This document shows, piece after piece, positions 47,620 to 57,773 of a DNA stretch of 64,000 nucleotides. A program made the translations under genes and the position numbers. Under the pieces are notes generated by a model. The model saw only the letters and a program-made list of their open reading frames with translations, ran no database searches and was not told the origin of the DNA. Origin of the DNA: Stieleria neptunia (GTDB taxonomy: Bacteria; Planctomycetota; Planctomycetia; Pirellulales; Pirellulaceae); the NCBI RefSeq assembly GCF_007754155.1, contig NZ_CP037423.1, positions 4,588,001 to 4,652,000 on the forward strand. Direction: 5' to 3'. Positions within the stretch are counted from its first letter, which is position 1. Each line of letters begins with the position of its first letter.

Positions 47620-49266
47620 GGTGCCACCCACCTTTAAGTTGACTCGATCTGACGACCGGGGTAGGCTCGCACCACCAGTTGATTCCGGGGAGGGATTTGT
47701 GATGGGACGTCCGCTGCGTTCGGAACAAGTTGATCGTGATGAGGTATCGATTGTGCACGCCGTCCAACGGTGTGTTCGGCGTGCTTTTTTAGCTGGGGTC
47801 GACCAGGCGACCGGCAAGGACTACGGATTCAGGCGTGAGTGGATCCGGCGTCGAATGGAAGCTCTGGCGTCTGTGTTCGGCATCGATGTGCTCTCCTACG
47901 CCGTGATGTCCAATCACATGCATCTGATCCTCCGCAATCGCCCCGACGTTGTCGGCGCGTGGACGGACCAGGAGGTCGCCATTCGGTGGCTGAAAGTCTT
48001 TCCCGGCCGTCGAATGGAAGAACATTTGGGTGAACCCACCGAAAACGAGGTTCAAATGTTGGTGTCCGATCGAGAGAGGCTTGCCGAAGTGCGTCGTCGC
48101 CTGTCGGATATCTCTTGGTTCATGCGTTCTTTGAGCGAACCGATTGCGCGGATGGCCAACCGGCAAGACGAGTGCACCGGCCGATTTTGGGAAGGCCGAT
48201 TCAAGCTGCAACGGATCACCGACGAGGCCGGCTTGCTGGCATGTGCGATGTACGTGGACCTCAACCCGGTCCGTGCAGCGATGGCGGAATCGCCCGATCA
48301 GTCTGTCCACACGTCCGGCTATGATCGGATCAAAGGAGAACAAGGTCAGGAAATCGATTCGGCCGCTTTTGATCTGGTTCCGGTTACGACGGAACAGGCT
48401 GGCGAAGAACGCCGCACCACGCCGGTAGATGAACTGCGTGAAAAGAAGCGGGCAAAAGGAAAGAATCCGACCGGTAAACGCATCCGCCGCGACGGATGGC
48501 TGGCACCGTTGACGCTGGATGAGTCGACGCTTTCCAGCGACGCTCAACCGAACCAGGCCGGAGTGCGGGCGAGCGACAAGGGGTTTCTGGGGATCAGCCT
48601 GAAGGACTATGTTGAGCTTCTCCGTTGGACTGCCAAACAGAGTGAAGAAGGCGCGGGACGAGAGATACCGCCAAGTTTGCAAGGTCTGGTTTCGCGTCTC
48701 GGAATCGACTTGTCGATGTGGCGCGATTTGGTCTGGAACTTCCAGCGTTACTTTGGCAACAGTTGCTGTGCGGGCTCACCGAGCGGCATGTCGCAGTTCG
48801 CCGAGTCGAGCGGCCGCAACTGGGTTAGGGGCCACCGGAAAGTTGCCGAGTGTTTCGCGGCATAGCGCAAGTCCGTTCAGTGGCTCTTCCGCCGATGAAT
48901 CGGCGACGCGACTGCCCACGGCGTGAAAAGGATTGTTGCTGCATCGCACGCCATTCGGCTTGGTTGGAAACTCGTTGAGCGGGAACCGCATTGCGGCGTG
49001 TCGCCTCAATGCTTGCGAACGTGTTAGTGTCCCCAAGATACGGCCACCTTCAAGCCGCCAACCTTTTTGGGCCGCGCTGTGAAGTATTCTGCACCGTTAA
49101 AAACGGGGTATGTGGAAACATTCCTTGTGAAAAACGCCGGAAAGGGAGCTGGCTTTTACTCGTGTAATCAGAAACGCTCTGGCAGAGCACGTCAGAAACA
49201 AGATGGTGGCGAGTCAAAATGGTGGGTGGCACCATTTAGGTGAGAGTCAAAATGGTGGGTGGCACC
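47620..49266 (+). mobile_element. RAYT transposase region bracketed by inverted GTGGGTGGCACC repeats
   Basis: GGTGCCACCCACC at 47620-47632 and its reverse complement GGTGGGTGGCACC at 49221-49233 and 49254-49266 flank the RAYT gene. The right-hand copies sit in a 33-bp tandem pair (GAGTCAAAATGGTGGGTGGC..., at 49211 and 49244). This is the arrangement of a REP-associated transposase with its cognate inverted repeats; the exact mobile unit is not proven. Confidence 0.6.
47702..48865 (+). CDS. REP-associated tyrosine transposase (RAYT, Y1 HUH type)
   Basis: A 387-residue Y1-type HUH endonuclease. The HUH motif is His72-Met-His74 in SNHMHLILRNRPD and the catalytic tyrosine is Tyr184 in MYVDLNPVRAAMA. 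The conserved ECTGRFWEGRFKLQRI segment lies between them. Such proteins cut and join single strands at REP hairpins. The C-terminal 150 residues are an extra basic region not needed for the core. The start at 47702 follows GGGGAGGG. The gene is intact. Flanking inverted GTGGGTGGCACC repeats make these the likely substrate, but this is inference. Confidence 0.88.
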   Translation: MGRPLRSEQVDRDEVSIVHAVQRCVRRAFLAGVDQATGKDYGFRREWIRRRMEALASVFGIDVLSYAVMSNHMHLILRNRPDVVGAWTDQEVAIRWLKVFPGRRMEEHLGEPTENEVQMLVSDRERLAEVRRRLSDISWFMRSLSEPIARMANRQDECTGRFWEGRFKLQRITDEAGLLACAMYVDLNPVRAAMAESPDQSVHTSGYDRIKGEQGQEIDSAAFDLVPVTTEQAGEERRTTPVDELREKKRAKGKNPTGKRIRRDGWLAPLTLDESTLSSDAQPNQAGVRASDKGFLGISLKDYVELLRWTAKQSEEGAGREIPPSLQGLVSRLGIDLSMWRDLVWNFQRYFGNSCCAGSPSGMSQFAESSGRNWVRGHRKVAECFAA

Positions 49267-49328
49267 ATTTGGGTGAGGTATGGGCTGTCGGGGGGACGGC
49301 CTTTGCCAATCGCAGCGCGCGAGATCGG
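48866..49328. other. Intergenic region after the RAYT gene
   Basis: About 460 bases without a gene. The right part carries two 33-bp units with GGTGGGTGGCACC (49211-49276). The rest (48880-49200) has no protein-like frame and no recognised RNA gene; it may be decayed sequence. Confidence 0.5.
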
Positions 49329-52300
49329 CTACCCGAGCGGCGTCAACCAGAGGTCGAGCCATTTCAGCTCGGCTGGGTCCGTTTCGTCGTCGTCATCGTC
49401 GTCATCCGCTCGAATCGAGTCGGTCAGGGCGCTGATCGCTTGGTCGACATGACCGGGAGCCCAGTTTGCCCAGGGGGCAGTATCGGTCGGTGATAACTCG
49501 GACGCACTGGCGTGCTCGGCCATCACCATCGACAGCGCCGCTGGGGGCTCGCCGCCAATCGGTTCGGTCAACGGAGCCGCGCTGGATTCTGGCTGCATGG
49601 ATGTCAGCCGCGGCGATTCGCCTTCGCCTTCGCCTTGAACGGCGACTGAGTTGATGATCGCAAGCGCATCACGGCTGGTCACCAAGCCGTCGCCATTGAC
49701 ATCGTAAAACTGGTACGCATTCATTGTCGGCAGCAACGGCAACTCATTCAGGTCGTCGACGGCCAGCCGATTGATCGTGATCAGCGCATCGATCAGACTC
49801 ACCTCGCCGTTCCGGTTGACATCGAAACGGTTGAAGGGGTTCTGCCAAATGGATTCGCTGGACACGTGGACGGTGGCGTTATCTTTGACTAATCGGTGCG
49901 TCGCGTATCCGGCAATCGTGATGGGCGTCTCGAATTGCCACCCCTTTGCCAACGTCAACTGGTCCTCGGGGCCGACGTCGATGTGTAGCGAGTTGTTGGC
50001 ATCAGTCATCGCGATCACCGCCGGCGCATCCAAGTCGAGTGCTTGGCTGGCCGGATCGGTCAAATCGAGTCTTTCGATATTCCGCAACACCACGCCGCCT
50101 GAAATCTCCGGTGGAAGCAAACCTCCGGCAGTCAGCGCGATCGTGTCATAGCCGTCTCCGCCATCGACTTGACCGCCCGTCGTTGCCGACAATGCGATTT
50201 GATCATCGCCGCCGGAGGACCGGATCGAGACCAGCGTCTGGTCCGGCAATGGTTCGACGATAATCGATTCGCCGCGGTCGCCGGTCTCCAACGTGGCCCC
50301 CTGGGGATCGCCGACGGCGGTGCTGCGCAGCGTTTCTCCACTGATCTCGTCGATCAGAACGATTCGATCGCCTTCCTGGCGGATCCGAAGGTCGCTAAGG
50401 ATTGAGTCGATATGGACGACACCGATGATTCGGCGACTCGCCGCGGCATAGATCGGGTCACTTTGTGCTGGATCGACGTTCACGTAAACCGAACCGATCT
50501 GATTCCGGTCGACGTCAAAATCCAGCGGCGTGCTGACCACCACGACCTGGGGCTGATCCCAATTGTCAGGCGTGAAGGTCAACACCGATGGGGTGAAAAC
50601 GACCTCGGGAACTTCCTCTCCGTCGATCGAAAGTTGCACCGGGGAAAGTGGGCGTGTTGCGAGCGCCAGCGAGAACGGGTCATCCAATCCGAATTCGTTG
50701 ACGATCGTCGAATCATCGGTCTGCTCCAGCCAAATCGAAGCCACATCGTCGTCGATGACCTCAACGTCTAGCGTTCGCGGTTCGAGTTGATCAAACGCGA
50801 CTCCGGATGCCACCGTCGCGGTCAGCGTCAGCTGTGAGACCGCTTCGGACGTCAGGTCGTCGATGGCGGTGGCTTCAACATCTTGTGGAATCGACCAGTT
50901 GTCGGGCGTAAAGGTCAACTCTGTCGGTGAGACGACCAACTGTGACGGGTCGCTCGACGCGATCGAAACGGTGACGTCGCTGATCGGCCGGACCGACAGC
51001 GCTAGCGAGGACACGCCCGGTGCGGCGCCTTCAACGACTCGCAAATTCGAGGTCAGAAAATCGAAACCGGCGACCTCGTCATCGAGTACCGAAATCGTCA
51101 CCACTTCATCGGGATGCCCGGCACCGGCAAACGTCACATCGATCTCTCGCGTGCCATCGACGACTTGGTTGTCCGTCGCGGCGATTTCAAAGGAGACTGT
51201 GGGGCGGCCGGGAAGGAAGGTGACCGAGGGAGGCAGTTGGAGCGAGTCGGCGACCGAAGGTGTGATCGAAACGGTCACGCCTGGGAGTGTGTTGCGGGTC
51301 AATCTGGCGATGCGCCGGCGGCTACCCTCGACGACATCGGTCGAATCGATCAACAGTCGCAACTCCGGCGTGTCATTGTCTTGGATCGTCTCGGTCAGCG
51401 TGTCCGCAATGTAGCCCGTCGATGCCACGGTGATGCCAACCTGTTGATCACCGGCGACCGTCGGATTGTCGACGACTTCCGCGGTAAAGGTGACTTCCGT
51501 TTGCGTGGCGCCGAAGCGTACACTTGCCGGCAGCCTGAGGCTGTCAAATGCACCGCCGGTGATTTCCACCACCGCTTCGCCTTCCGCGGCGGGACGCGTG
51601 ATCCGATACGTGGCCGTGCCACTCGATTCGGTCAACGGATCCCCGAGACGGGTGAGCGTCAATTGCTCGTGATCGGTAATCGTCAACTCCGTTTGGCTGA
51701 GCTGGTAACCCGTTGCCGATGCAACCACCGAGACGACTTGGTCGCCTTCCAATTGATCGTTATCGATTGCGGCGGCAAAGAACGGTCGCGAAAGATGGCT
51801 TCCGTCATCGAATTGCACGGCACCTGGCACGGCCAGTCTGCCGGGGTCGGTCGACGTCAGGGTTGCCACCATGTTGCCACGCGGGTCAGACCGACGCACT
51901 TGCATCTGGATGGTGCCGCCATTTTCCGCAATGGTGTTTGATGCGGTCACCAAGGTCAACTCTTCGAAATCGGTCACATTGACGGTATCCGTTGCCGAGA
52001 TGTAACCGGGACCGGATGCGGTGACGGTTCCGACACGAACGGCATCGAGCGAGGAATTGTCGTTGGCGGTGATCAAAAAGGGATCCGACGTTGCCGCACC
52101 GTCGGCAAACGTGATTGTCGCCGGAACACTCAACAATCCGGCCGGGGTGCTCCCCATCGTTGCCGTCAGCGGTTGGCTGGTATCGGTACGTGTCAGCCGC
52201 GCCGTCGTCGTGCCGCCGTTTTCGCCAATGGAGTCTTCGTCAATGATCAACGTCAGCGGCTCGTAGTCGAGCACGTCGAGGGTGGTCGTCGCGTCAAGCA

Positions 52301-55300
52301 TCCCGACGCTGAACGTGGTGATCGTGACGTTTTGCGTCCCATCAAGAATCTGGTTGTCGCGACCGGTCAGCGTCACCGTCGCTTGCGTTTGCCCGGCGGG
52401 AATCGTGATGCGGTTGGAGGAAAGCAACAGTTGGTCAGAGCGTGAGAGCGTCAGGTCCACCACCGCATCTTGGCTGGCATCCAGACGTGTCAGCGTCAGC
52501 GTGACCGTATCGGAATTCTCAAACACCGTGCGGGAACTCAATCGCAGGCCAAAGGTCTCATAATCGGTGACTTCGACAAACGCGACGTCACTTTGAAAGT
52601 TGCTGGCCGTGGCCGTCACGCCAACGAATTGACTGCCGTCGAGCAGGGCGTCGTCGACGCCGAACACGGGAACCGTGACCGTGTCGAAGCCCGCCGGGAT
52701 GGTCACAAAGGACGAGCCGAGTCGCAATTCGGTCGCATCCGACACGGACAGTGAAACGACGATCGGCGTCGATAAATCGGCGTTGCGACGGATGATCGTG
52801 GCGATCGCCTGGCCTCCGTTTTCGCTGATCGATCCCGGATCGATTTCGATGTCCAACACTTGACGCGAGACCGAGAACGCGGCCCGATAGTCTCCGCCCG
52901 CGATGCCGTTCCCCGATGGCTTGCTGTCCCACAGAAACAGACTGTCATTTCCCGCGATCACATTGCTGAGAAACTCGCCATCGAGCAGATCGCCGGTGGA
53001 ATTGGTGATCCCACCGGCCTCGCCGTTGACCTCCAACAAGTAAAACCCGGCGCGCAACGGCTGGCCGAATTCCAAGGTTGCCACGTTCCGTGACGGATCC
53101 CAACCGATCAACCCATCGGCGTCCGGTACCACCACATCATTGCCGTCGAAGAACGTCGCATCATCGCTTTGCAGCAACGTAAAGTTATCGGCGGTCAACG
53201 TGCCGAGGTCGAGATTCCCAGAAAAGGTGACGTCGAGCGACTCGATGGAATCGTCAAAGACGTGAGTCCCCGGAGTGATCGAGACGTCGGTGACTGAAGG
53301 CCCGTGAATGAATCCGCCGACGTCGACGCGGCGATCGGGGCGGATCCAATCGAAATGCATTTCGTTTCCGCCCGCGGTCTCCTGGTATTGGATCCGAATC
53401 GGGTACGTTCCGGCAATCAATCCGGGAGTCAATTCGCCGGACAAGAGCGGTTGGTTGCTGCCCCAGCCGTTGTCGAACAACTCGTCGGTATCAAATGATC
53501 CGCTGCGATCCAAATCGATCCAAAAGCGGCTGCTGTCGTCGCTCCGTGTCAACAGTTGCACCCCGTCTTCGGGCACGACGACATAGCCGTCCCATTGGAC
53601 GGAGAAATTGTCCCAATTGTCGTCGTCGACACCGCCGGTGATTCCGACCGTGGAGCGAACGCCAAATTCGGAACGCGTAAACGAGACCTTGGGATCGACG
53701 CGGGTTCCCGATATCGTCTGCGTCACTCTCCAATCGAGCTCGTCGACGGTGCGGAGGCTGGTGTTGATGTAGCTGCCGGTCAATCCGGGGTTGCTGAGTG
53801 CCGCGTCGGTGAACAAGTTCGATTCGGCAACACTACCGGAGACCGTGACCGATTCGAACAAACGCACGTCGTGTCCGGCGACGTCCACCAAGTCGGCTTC
53901 GATGCGATAGCGTCCCGAGTCGACCACGCCACGCGAGTAAAGGTTCAACGTCGAATTAAACGTCGTGTTGATCGCCTCGTAGGTCGCGTCCAGTTCAGTC
54001 AACGTGTCATCGTCGCTGTCGAATAATCCGTCGGGACCGGTACCGCGCAGCGTGTAGGTCGCCGAATGAACGCTGGGCATGCTCAATTGATCATTCATCC
54101 GCACGACGAAGCGACTGGCGTTGTAGGGATCGCGAATGTACGAGACGCTTTGCACCCGCGCCGGCGTGGTGTCGGTTCCGCTGATCGTCAACCGCGTGAC
54201 AAAATCTTCGGCCGGCGTCGTCGCGCTGCCGCTACGATCGGGGAATGAATAGTCGGCTTGCACGAATCCGTTGAGTGGGTTGCCGGCCAGGTCGGTGATG
54301 CCGCCGCTGCCGCTGACCAAACGGATCGTGTAGTCGCCCGGCGTCAATGGTGAGTCCGCCGTCCAGACGACGGTCGAATCGAGCGGATTGGCGACGGCCG
54401 TCCCCGCGATCACGCCGCCCGATGAATCGGTGACCACGATGTTTTCCGGTGTCAGAGTCGATTCGTCGAGGACGCCGTCAAAATAGAACGTGATTTGGCC
54501 GGTGCTGTTGACGACGTCGCCGTTGTCGGGATGCATCGCGATCACCGTTGGTCCGACCGAATCGATGGCACGACCCGGCGTGACTTTCAATCGATAGTTG
54601 CCCGCCGAACTCAGCTTGCCTTCGATGCGAACGGTGATCGTGTCCTCGCTGGCAAAGGTCCAATCCAGAAACGGATCGACGCTCTTGATTCCGCTGTTCC
54701 CATCGGTCGCATCATCGCTGGTCGCAATCAGGGAGCCATCGGAAGCATGAATCGAAAGCACACTGTCGAGCGGGTATTGGAATTCTGCGGAATCGACATC
54801 GAACGTGAATCGTTGGCCGGCGGCGACATCGACGGTGTATTGGTCCACATCGCGGTCGGTGTCGATCATCCCAAACACGACCACGCGATCGTTCTTGGTC
54901 GCTTCGTCGGGTTCATCGACCACCGACAAGGTCCCTCCCCAGTAGTTCGTGATCGCCAGTTCGTTGTCGCCGTCGCCGTCGAGATCCGCGACCGCTCCGA
55001 CCGCTTCGCCGTTTCCGGTTTCAATGGAGATCGGACGCGTGAACGTTCCGTCGGGGCTGCCCAACTGGATTTTCAGCGTGTTGCCAAACCCGCCGACGAT
55101 CAGGTCTTCGAATCCGTCCTGGTCGACGTCCTCGGAAGAGATGAAGTGCGTTGTGATCCGCGTGTCGTGAAACGCGTCTTGGACAGGTAACCCCGACGCA
55201 TCGGAGAGGAATACACGGACGGCTCGGTCCTGTCGATAGACCACGGCCAAGTCGTCGCGACCGTCGTTGTTGAAGTCATCCGACGTCACGCTTTCGGGGC

Positions 55301-57773
55301 CATCACCGGTTGCGAACACGACGGGACGGTTGAATCCGTTGGCTCCGTCTCCGTACCACAGCGTCAGATCATCGCTGGTGAAGTTGGTGGTGACCAAGTC
55401 TTGGTTGCCATCGCCGTCAAAGTCGCCGGAGGAAACACCGTGGGGGGCCGTTCCCGCGGACAATTGTTGCAGAAAACTGAACCGTCCGTCTCCGTCACCG
55501 GTGTAAACGCGGATCGAGTTGTCGTTGCGGACCGTGGTGGCAAAATCGAGGATGCCGTCGTCGTTCAGATCCGAAACGTGCAGGCCGTTGGGATTGCCGA
55601 ACAGGGGATAGTTGAACGCGGGGGCGAACGTTCCGTCCCCGTTGCTGATCAGGACGGAGACTTGTTGGGCGCCGTTGACGATCATCGCAATGTCGTCGTC
55701 GCCGTCGTTGTCGAAGTCACCGACTTCCAACACGTCGGTCCACCAGCCCAGGTTTCCGCCGGCGGCGATGGTCAAGGGAGTCCCGAGGGTGCCGTCGGCG
55801 GCGGCGATGAAGATTTGCAAGCTGTCATCGGTGTCACTGGACATGGCGATGTCGTCTCGACCGTCATTGTTGAAGTCACCGCTGACCACATCGGTCGGCC
55901 GATCGCCGACATCGTGGACGGCGGTCGGCGTGTAATCGATCGACATTTCACGCAAGTAGCTATCCAAGGGAACCGGCCCGGCAGTTTCAGTTTGTTCGGG
56001 CACGTAGACTTGGGCGCCCGGCTGGAGAATGAAATCCAGGTAATCGCGGACGTCATAGACTTGATTGCCGGGACGCCGGGAATCGGTTCCTTGAAACGCG
56101 TAGGTTCCACCGACCGGCAAATACTCACTCGTCCCGACGTAGGACATGAATGCCTGGACGTCACGGGCGTGGGGCAGCCCGGTCGCGTGACCGAATTCAT
56201 GGTTCACCGTCGTGGTGGTCAACCGCCGCAAGACCGTTGCCGAGGTTTCCCGCGCGCTGTTGACGGTATTGCCATTGCTGCTGCGGACACCGCGGTAGCC
56301 GCCGCCGAAGCCGCCCGCTCCGATGTCGCCGAAATCACCGATCCCCGAGGCCACGCGTTCTTTCCCCGGCGCAGGTTTGTCTCGTGTCGCTTCGGCATCG
56401 TAGACGCCGTAGCGAGAATCAAAGGTTCCCAGGTAGTAGTCGATCGCTTCGGGAACGGCATAGGGGGCGACGCGATTAAAACCCAGATACGGATCGGTGC
56501 TGTCGAAATCCATGAAGTGAACGGCGTTGTCGCGCTGCAACGAAAAATCCGTGATCGTCACGTACTCGATCGCATAGGCTCCCGTGCCGATCGGGCTGTC
56601 GGCCAGGACTTCCAAAAAGTAGCTGCCCGGCACCAGGGCGTCGTCGACCTCCGTCGAGATCCGGCCGTTGGGCGAATGGATCAACTGTTGACCGAAGGCG
56701 TTGTAGATCCGCATCTCTTTGCCGCTTTCGACAATCTGTTCGCTTCCGCTGAATTGCAGATCGAACCTCAGAAATTCGATGTCGTCGATTTCGAATTGAA
56801 ACAAGTCGCGATCGGATTGGTCATCTAGGATGCCGACCAAGTTCCCTCGGTACGTCGTGGTATCGAGCTGACCGGCCGTCTCGAACGAATCGCCAAGGTC
56901 CGGGAACGCCTGAGCGTTGTCGACCAAATCGACGACCATTGCATAGTCACCGGAGACGTCGCCGGATGAGTTGGCGCCCGAGAGGGCGACGAAGAGCTGT
57001 TGGTCGTCTTGAATCTGCAAAACGATTCCGGTGCCCGACTGATTTTCACCGATCACGTTGCCGAACGAATCGAGGACCTCCACCGCCGGACTGGTTGTTT
57101 GCAATCCGGCAAAGGAAACCACCAGTGTTTGACCGGCCGAGGCATCGAGCGAATAAACGTCTTGCTCGGAAACATCGGCGAGTCGGCCGATGACTTTTTG
57201 GCCGAGCAGCCCATTCAAGCCGTCGGCTGCGGCAAGCGTGTCGTTGGGTTCCGATTCGATGTTCCCCGGCGCCGCGGTGTAACTGCTCTGCATTCCGTAC
57301 GGTCCGACGAACGTGCCGAAGACGTTTTCCGAACCGACGCGGATGAAATACTGTCCCGTCGCCGGTGCGACCAACCGCGCGGTGTCGCCGTCATCGGATG
57401 TGACCAATGTTCGTCCGCTGGAATCCTGGATCTGAAGTCCGGGAGGCAACGTCGGGCTGAACCGGGGCGCATTGACGTTGAAGGTGTTGATCGCAAAGCG
57501 GTCGCCCCGATTCAAATCGACACGAAAGAAATCGACGTCACGCGTGGAACTGATCGCGCCTTCCAAGACGTCGCCGCGGGGCAGGGCAGTCGCGGAGACC
57601 GGCACATCATTCGGCTCGATTTCGGCCGCCAGCAGTTGCCGTTTTTCGAGCGTTTCCGCCTGCAGTTTCCGGCGCATCCGATGTCGCGACGCGACGTTTC
57701 GGGGGCGAGCTAGTCTTCGCGCAGCGGCAGGCGGACCGGCACCCCGGTCGGCAGATTTCGAGAACAAAGGCAT
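49329..57773 (-). CDS. Giant cell-surface protein: metzincin, FG-GAP, PA14-like, Calx-beta and dockerin domains
   Basis: A 2,814-residue exported protein. The N-terminus is basic and carries the planctomycete export motif ETLEKRQLLAAE near residue 43. Pre-peptidase-C-like modules (about 50-400) contain DVDFFRVDLNRGDRFAI. A metzincin-type zinc protease region has HEFGHATGLPH at residues 525-535 and AFMSYVG soon after as a possible Met-turn. About seven FG-GAP repeats follow (640-960), then another PPC-like module, an Ig-like domain (about 1075-1190), a PA14-like region (about 1370-1480) and many Calx-beta-like repeats (about 1680-2420). A type I dockerin-like pair (FDVNRNGEVSLIDALITINR and YDVNGDGLVTSRDALAIINS, about 2640-2705) lies near the C-terminus. 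Domain limits are approximate. The role is likely calcium-dependent adhesion or surface degradation. Confidence 0.9.
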   Translation of the reverse strand: MPLFSKSADRGAGPPAAARRLARPRNVASRHRMRRKLQAETLEKRQLLAAEIEPNDVPVSATALPRGDVLEGAISSTRDVDFFRVDLNRGDRFAINTFNVNAPRFSPTLPPGLQIQDSSGRTLVTSDDGDTARLVAPATGQYFIRVGSENVFGTFVGPYGMQSSYTAAPGNIESEPNDTLAAADGLNGLLGQKVIGRLADVSEQDVYSLDASAGQTLVVSFAGLQTTSPAVEVLDSFGNVIGENQSGTGIVLQIQDDQQLFVALSGANSSGDVSGDYAMVVDLVDNAQAFPDLGDSFETAGQLDTTTYRGNLVGILDDQSDRDLFQFEIDDIEFLRFDLQFSGSEQIVESGKEMRIYNAFGQQLIHSPNGRISTEVDDALVPGSYFLEVLADSPIGTGAYAIEYVTITDFSLQRDNAVHFMDFDSTDPYLGFNRVAPYAVPEAIDYYLGTFDSRYGVYDAEATRDKPAPGKERVASGIGDFGDIGAGGFGGGYRGVRSSNGNTVNSARETSATVLRRLTTTTVNHEFGHATGLPHARDVQAFMSYVGTSEYLPVGGTYAFQGTDSRRPGNQVYDVRDYLDFILQPGAQVYVPEQTETAGPVPLDSYLREMSIDYTPTAVHDVGDRPTDVVSGDFNNDGRDDIAMSSDTDDSLQIFIAAADGTLGTPLTIAAGGNLGWWTDVLEVGDFDNDGDDDIAMIVNGAQQVSVLISNGDGTFAPAFNYPLFGNPNGLHVSDLNDDGILDFATTVRNDNSIRVYTGDGDGRFSFLQQLSAGTAPHGVSSGDFDGDGNQDLVTTNFTSDDLTLWYGDGANGFNRPVVFATGDGPESVTSDDFNNDGRDDLAVVYRQDRAVRVFLSDASGLPVQDAFHDTRITTHFISSEDVDQDGFEDLIVGGFGNTLKIQLGSPDGTFTRPISIETGNGEAVGAVADLDGDGDNELAITNYWGGTLSVVDEPDEATKNDRVVVFGMIDTDRDVDQYTVDVAAGQRFTFDVDSAEFQYPLDSVLSIHASDGSLIATSDDATDGNSGIKSVDPFLDWTFASEDTITVRIEGKLSSAGNYRLKVTPGRAIDSVGPTVIAMHPDNGDVVNSTGQITFYFDGVLDESTLTPENIVVTDSSGGVIAGTAVANPLDSTVVWTADSPLTPGDYTIRLVSGSGGITDLAGNPLNGFVQADYSFPDRSGSATTPAEDFVTRLTISGTDTTPARVQSVSYIRDPYNASRFVVRMNDQLSMPSVHSATYTLRGTGPDGLFDSDDDTLTELDATYEAINTTFNSTLNLYSRGVVDSGRYRIEADLVDVAGHDVRLFESVTVSGSVAESNLFTDAALSNPGLTGSYINTSLRTVDELDWRVTQTISGTRVDPKVSFTRSEFGVRSTVGITGGVDDDNWDNFSVQWDGYVVVPEDGVQLLTRSDDSSRFWIDLDRSGSFDTDELFDNGWGSNQPLLSGELTPGLIAGTYPIRIQYQETAGGNEMHFDWIRPDRRVDVGGFIHGPSVTDVSITPGTHVFDDSIESLDVTFSGNLDLGTLTADNFTLLQSDDATFFDGNDVVVPDADGLIGWDPSRNVATLEFGQPLRAGFYLLEVNGEAGGITNSTGDLLDGEFLSNVIAGNDSLFLWDSKPSGNGIAGGDYRAAFSVSRQVLDIEIDPGSISENGGQAIATIIRRNADLSTPIVVSLSVSDATELRLGSSFVTIPAGFDTVTVPVFGVDDALLDGSQFVGVTATASNFQSDVAFVEVTDYETFGLRLSSRTVFENSDTVTLTLTRLDASQDAVVDLTLSRSDQLLLSSNRITIPAGQTQATVTLTGRDNQILDGTQNVTITTFSVGMLDATTTLDVLDYEPLTLIIDEDSIGENGGTTTARLTRTDTSQPLTATMGSTPAGLLSVPATITFADGAATSDPFLITANDNSSLDAVRVGTVTASGPGYISATDTVNVTDFEELTLVTASNTIAENGGTIQMQVRRSDPRGNMVATLTSTDPGRLAVPGAVQFDDGSHLSRPFFAAAIDNDQLEGDQVVSVVASATGYQLSQTELTITDHEQLTLTRLGDPLTESSGTATYRITRPAAEGEAVVEITGGAFDSLRLPASVRFGATQTEVTFTAEVVDNPTVAGDQQVGITVASTGYIADTLTETIQDNDTPELRLLIDSTDVVEGSRRRIARLTRNTLPGVTVSITPSVADSLQLPPSVTFLPGRPTVSFEIAATDNQVVDGTREIDVTFAGAGHPDEVVTISVLDDEVAGFDFLTSNLRVVEGAAPGVSSLALSVRPISDVTVSIASSDPSQLVVSPTELTFTPDNWSIPQDVEATAIDDLTSEAVSQLTLTATVASGVAFDQLEPRTLDVEVIDDDVASIWLEQTDDSTIVNEFGLDDPFSLALATRPLSPVQLSIDGEEVPEVVFTPSVLTFTPDNWDQPQVVVVSTPLDFDVDRNQIGSVYVNVDPAQSDPIYAAASRRIIGVVHIDSILSDLRIRQEGDRIVLIDEISGETLRSTAVGDPQGATLETGDRGESIIVEPLPDQTLVSIRSSGGDDQIALSATTGGQVDGGDGYDTIALTAGGLLPPEISGGVVLRNIERLDLTDPASQALDLDAPAVIAMTDANNSLHIDVGPEDQLTLAKGWQFETPITIAGYATHRLVKDNATVHVSSESIWQNPFNRFDVNRNGEVSLIDALITINRLAVDDLNELPLLPTMNAYQFYDVNGDGLVTSRDALAIINSVAVQGEGEGESPRLTSMQPESSAAPLTEPIGGEPPAALSMVMAEHASASELSPTDTAPWANWAPGHVDQAISALTDSIRADDDDDDDETDPAELKWLDLWLTPLG

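Noticed and set aside
55401..56828. Long forward frame inside the giant surface-protein gene (475 codons)
   Set aside because: Antisense shadow of FG-GAP and metzincin modules that are clear on the reverse strand.
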